6,742 bases of DNA from SIG480 sp045586595 (GTDB taxonomy: Bacteria; Bacillota; Clostridia; Oscillospirales; JAAYXM01): NCBI GenBank assembly GCA_045586595.1, contig JAZNAQ010000047.1, positions 1-6,742 of the forward strand, read 5' to 3'. Below the pieces are notes generated by a model that ran no database searches, was not told the origin of the DNA, and saw nothing but the letters and a program-made list of their open reading frames with translations. This document shows, in pieces, positions 5,930-6,742 of the stretch (position 1 is the stretch's first letter; each line of letters opens with the position of its first letter). The position numbers and the translations under genes are program-made.

Positions 5930-6742
5930 TTACTGGTTAACCGGTTCGCCTATAGCATCCTTCTGAGAAACTACGACCTTTTTGTCATAGCAAGAAAATA
6001 CGTCATTAAGATGTTCATTTGACGGTGCTTTTGTTATAAAGCTTACAACAGGAACAATTATGATACCTGCTATCATGCAGAACGCGCCTGCGTTAATCGG
6101 CGACTGCAAAAGTGTCGGAAAAGACGCCTTGAAGAAAATATTAGCTATCATAACAACTGTCGAAAATACAAAGCTTGCCCATACCGATGCCTTTGTTGCA
6201 CGTTTCCAGTAGAGGCCGTAAAGGAACGGAGCAAGGAACGCGCCGGCAAGAGCTCCCCACGATACGCCCATGAGCTGTGCAATAAAGGTAACGTTGGACT
6301 TATACTGGAAAATAGCAATAACAGATGAGATTGCGATAAATACAGCGATGAGAATTCTCATTATAAGAAGCTGTGCCTTCTCGCTCATATTTTTTATAAC
6401 AGAGCCTTTTAAGAAGTCAAGCGTAAGAGTAGAGCTCGATGTGAGAACAAGCGACGAGAGGGTTGACATAGATGCCGAGAGAACGAGCACCACAACAACT
6501 GCGATAAGAATTTCCGGAAGCCCCTCAAGCATCGTTGGGATAACTGAGTCATATCCGTTTGCTGCGATGTCTATCTTATCGGAGAACAGGCGCCCGAAGC
6601 CGCCGAGGAAATAACATCCTCCGGCAACTACAAGAGCAAACACTGTAGAGATAATCATACCCTTATTGATAGCCTTTTCGCTCTTAATAGCATAGAACTT
6701 CTGAACCATCTGCGGAAGCCCCCATGTACCAAGTGAGGTAAG
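5930..6742 (-). CDS. Sodium:solute symporter family transporter (5' end outside window)
   Basis: The frame is open to the right edge, giving 270 visible residues from the C-terminal half of a protein that in this family is usually around 500 residues. The visible part starts with TSLGTWGLPQMVQKFYAI, which matches the SLG..G.PQ...RF.A segment of PutP-like symporters. LSASMSTLSSLVLTSSS (88-104 of the visible part) corresponds to the serine-rich helix that forms a sodium site in this family. About six membrane helices are visible, followed by a polar tail of roughly 34 residues (237-270). The gene heads the operon as far as seen and ends 19 bp before iorA. Family members carry proline, pantothenate, sugars or carboxylates. 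Linkage to iorAB and paaK suggests an arylacetate or aromatic amino acid, but this is only inference. The ATG at 6709 is internal. Confidence 0.88.
   Translation of the reverse strand, partial: LTSLGTWGLPQMVQKFYAIKSEKAINKGMIISTVFALVVAGGCYFLGGFGRLFSDKIDIAANGYDSVIPTMLEGLPEILIAVVVVLVLSASMSTLSSLVLTSSSTLTLDFLKGSVIKNMSEKAQLLIMRILIAVFIAISSVIAIFQYKSNVTFIAQLMGVSWGALAGAFLAPFLYGLYWKRATKASVWASFVFSTVVMIANIFFKASFPTLLQSPINAGAFCMIAGIIIVPVVSFITKAPSNEHLNDVFSCYDKKVVVSQKDAIGEPVNQ

Noticed and set aside
6707..6709. ATG at 6709 as the symporter start
   Set aside because: GGGGG lies nine bases upstream and mimics a ribosome binding site. However, the frame stays open to the window edge, and the residues before the Met (TSLGTWGLPQ) match a conserved internal segment of the family, so this Met is internal.
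1..6742. CRISPR array, insertion sequence or prophage
   Set aside because: No spaced direct repeats, transposase or integrase motifs, or attachment-site duplications next to the tRNA were seen. The genes look like ordinary metabolism and transport.

Overview
The window reads as chromosomal DNA from an anaerobic member of the Bacillota, most likely a gut or rumen clostridium. The grounds are strong AGGAGG-type ribosome binding sites before most genes, tightly packed genes, Rho-independent terminators, moderate GC content, and a ferredoxin-dependent 2-oxoacid oxidoreductase typical of strict anaerobes. The species cannot be fixed from the sequence alone.

Layout from left to right. Positions 1-7 hold only the first codons of a minus-strand gene that leaves the window. 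Its upstream region carries a good ribosome binding site, an extended -10 promoter, a TGAC/GTCA dyad and a perfect 12-bp inverted repeat that includes the ribosome binding site. Positions 104-170 contain two perfect hairpins that act as terminator-like elements. A minus-strand tRNA-Trp(CCA) with an encoded CCA end follows at 196-271 and has a clear promoter. A divergent promoter then drives a plus-strand MATE-family efflux transporter (438-1787).

The right two thirds (1832-6742) is one minus-strand operon. In transcription order it is: a sodium:solute symporter (5' part outside the window), iorA, iorB, a paaK-type arylacetate-CoA ligase, and a tandem-ACT-domain protein. Visible intergenic gaps are 3-19 bp. 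The operon and the MATE gene converge on a shared 48-bp perfect palindrome that fills the space between their stop codons and probably terminates transcription from both sides.

The operon links aromatic 2-oxoacids, arylacetyl-CoA and free arylacetates. IorAB interconverts indolepyruvate or phenylpyruvate with the arylacetyl-CoA, PaaK interconverts the arylacetyl-CoA with the free arylacetate, the symporter could move the acid or a related solute, and the ACT protein could sense an aromatic amino acid. The direction is not fixed by the sequence. It could be fermentation of aromatic amino acids to arylacetates. It could equally be salvage of environmental arylacetates by reductive carboxylation to make aromatic amino acids. 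The presence of an importer-type transporter, an AMP-forming ligase and a small-molecule sensor makes the salvage reading worth testing. No mobile element, CRISPR array or clear novel defence system was seen.
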